Shown here in pieces: positions 62,145-64,000 of a DNA stretch of 64,000 bases. The notes under the pieces are model-generated. The model did not search any database and was not told the DNA's origin. It was given only the letters and a program-made list of their open reading frames with translations. The stretch is from Taeniopygia guttata (lineage: Eukaryota; Chordata; Aves; Passeriformes; Estrildidae), in the NCBI RefSeq assembly GCF_048771995.1, contig NC_133026.1, forward strand, positions 13,108,001 to 13,172,000, read 5' to 3'. Positions within the stretch are counted from its first letter, which is position 1, and each line of letters opens with the position of its first letter. The position numbers were made by a program, and so were the translations under genes.

Positions 62145-62989
62145 CTGAGAAAAGATTAAACTGCAAAGTCACCCACAATTTTGGGAGCAAGGAGCAGAAG
62201 TTCAGACTCCTTCTTTCCCAAGAAACTGATGGCCTGAGTGCCTGAGAGACCTCACAGTCATTGCACACAAACCTCAGTGCAATGCAGGGATGTAGGGTCC
62301 CTGGCCATTCTTTGAAACAGAGGGATATAATTGCTTATGTTATATCTAAAACACAAATAAGAAAGCTCCAAATTGCCTAGAGACTGAAAGAGTGACAAGT
62401 GCCAAGCCATTCCTGACATATTCAGCTACATCAGTGCTAGAGAAAATGTTATCACTTCCCAGATTTTCTCAGCTAAAACTACAATCAAAACAGAAATGAA
62501 AATGCATAGTTACCAATATGACAGTTATTTAGACACAAAACCTGACTTCCTTTGAATTAAAAATGATTTCTGAAAAAGAAAAAGTCCTAACACTTGTTCA
62601 AATGTTTTAATTTTTAAAAAATAACAGCATTCAAAAATTATCACATTCTTTTACTCTGGCAATTTGACAATTTTTCTGTTTCCTTAATTATGCAATACAT
62701 GGTAGACTCTTGGATTTTCCCAAGAGGTTATAATATACCATCGCTTAGAACAAACACACTAATTGGGTACATAATTCTGGCTTTTACAAGGGGTCTAATC
62801 AGCTCCTAAGGCAGATGAATTCAGGTTTGTATACCAAATGTTTGAGTAAAATACAAATGTTTTAGTGAAGGGTATTTATAAAGGCCATCCTTGGCCTCAG
62901 GGGTTAACTTCCTTATGCAATATCTCCTGCTTTGAAATACCCTCTGCCAGAGCCTCTCTTACTACCAACCACAGGGACAGTTTCAGACC

Positions 62990-63001
62990 AAAAAAAAAAA
63001 A
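62990..63001. repeat. A12 homopolymer
   Basis: Twelve A between CAGACC and GGCT. Simple sequence. Confidence 0.9.
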
Positions 63002-63806
63002 GGCTAAATTGGGCACTGTGAACACCCCACTTCTAAACATGCAGGATTTTTTCATTAAGAAATTAAAGTGCAGGTAGATTATAAATTTTCATATGCTTGT
63101 TGACTAATCTCTTCATGCTGTCTCCAAATTCTTCTGCAGCTTCTGCCTTTCTCACTAAGATCAGTGCAAGTCCCCACAAAACCTGTGTGTATCAATAAGC
63201 TCTGGCTGGATCCAAACCCCAGCAAATCAAAGCTTTCTTGAAGGCTACAAGATTAACAAATACTACAAAACTGAAGTAAACTGTAGAAAATGAAATGCAG
63301 GTGTACAGATCCAGGGAGTGTTCCAAGAGATCACTCCCAGGTGTAGAGGGTGAACAGACAGACCAGCTTCTCATGATGTGATAGAAATGCTCCAGCATTT
63401 GCATTTGGCACACGTTCCAACATTCACATTATGAAAGTATTCCACAGTGAGAGTTATGTTCTCTGAAGCATGAATATAAAATAAAGAAGCTTTCAGTGCA
63501 AAATATGTGTGCTTTCATCAGTATTTTTCATTTAAATGTTCTTGCATGCTAATCAGAGACATCATTTAGAACACAAATTCACACTTCTCTGGTATCTCAG
63601 TTCATTAACTGCTGCACAGAAAGGGCTGTGGACTCCAGAAGAAGAATCAGTCCAGAGATTGCTCCACGTGAAAAAAACTCTGATCTTCTGTTTGGCTTCC
63701 AGAGAAATCAAGGCAGTTTTATTAATGATGGATATCTGAAAATTTGTGGGTGATAAAGTCTGAAAGAAAGACCACTATTTAGGTTAGCAGATAACTCCAG
63801 ACATAC

Positions 63807-63828
63807 CCAGCCAGCCATCCAGCCAGCC
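63807..63828. repeat. CCAG/CCAT short tandem repeat
   Basis: CCCAGCCAGCCATCCAGCCAGC: about five 4-bp units, one of them CCAT. Short microsatellite. Confidence 0.8.
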
Positions 63829-64000
63829 CCACTAGGAAGCAGCTTCACATCAAATGAAGAGCAATTGATCTCACAAACACAAAGGGAATGAACTCAGGAG
63901 CCATGCAAAGCAATACACAAATGCATTCTCGAGAGACGACAGGAATATCTGTATGGACATAAACCACAATACACTCTGCCAGAAGTACGACATCTCAGGA

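Larger units (their letters stand above)
62145..64000. other. No gene seen
   Basis: AT-rich sequence upstream, in minus-strand terms, of the 213-bp exon candidate. It contains A12 at 62990-63001 and CCAG units at 63807-63828. No further exon with matching phase was found before the window edge. Confidence 0.45.

Noticed and set aside
1..64000. Prokaryotic-style systems: operons, CRISPR arrays, phage or toxin-antitoxin cassettes
   Set aside because: No gene clusters, no ribosome-binding sites, no regularly spaced repeats; CR1 tails and ERV LTRs identify the DNA as avian nuclear genome.

Overview
This looks like vertebrate nuclear DNA, almost certainly from a bird and most likely a songbird. 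The window is AT-rich and CpG-poor, with many A/T homopolymers and no long open reading frame. It has no operon-like packing, Shine-Dalgarno sites or CRISPR array. The bird assignment rests on CR1 LINE 3' ends with the avian hallmarks: a block reading GATGATC..GGTCCCTTCCAAC followed by an ATTCTRTG-type tail. It also rests on a solo LTR whose terminal sequence resembles LTRs I know as common in passerine genomes. The family names are from memory and were not searched.

Layout. 1-8 kb: unassigned DNA with one eroded CR1 tail (about 1.8 kb) and an A-rich tract. 8.0-8.24 kb: a probable ERV LTR remnant with a TATA box and AATAAA. 12.0-13.75 kb: unusually open sequence ending in a GC-richer, plus-strand exon-like block (13442-13742). 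15237-15933: the clearest element, a minus-strand solo LTR with TG..CA ends and an imperfect 5-bp target duplication. 18422-18713: a well-preserved, 5'-truncated CR1. 18.7-35 kb: a long gene-free stretch with microsatellites and a strong hairpin near 18.9 kb. 35-37 kb: a 110-bp segment present twice, 1.87 kb apart. 38.7, 42.5 and 53.3 kb: three antisense CR1 remnants of different ages. 44.8, 50.8 and 61.9 kb: three minus-strand blocks that look like internal coding exons, with open frame, polypyrimidine-AG acceptor and GT donor. Their phases are mutually compatible.

Best interpretation. Most of the window is intronic or intergenic sequence. If the minus-strand exon-like blocks are real, the right-hand 20 kb lies inside a large gene transcribed leftwards, of which we see two to three small exons separated by 6-11 kb introns. 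The 213-bp block at 61932-62144 is the strongest: its length is a multiple of three, both splice sites fit, and its Ser/Gln/Asn/Pro-rich translation looks like a disordered protein region. I do not recognise the product. No complete gene, no RNA gene and no multi-gene system could be supported from sequence alone.
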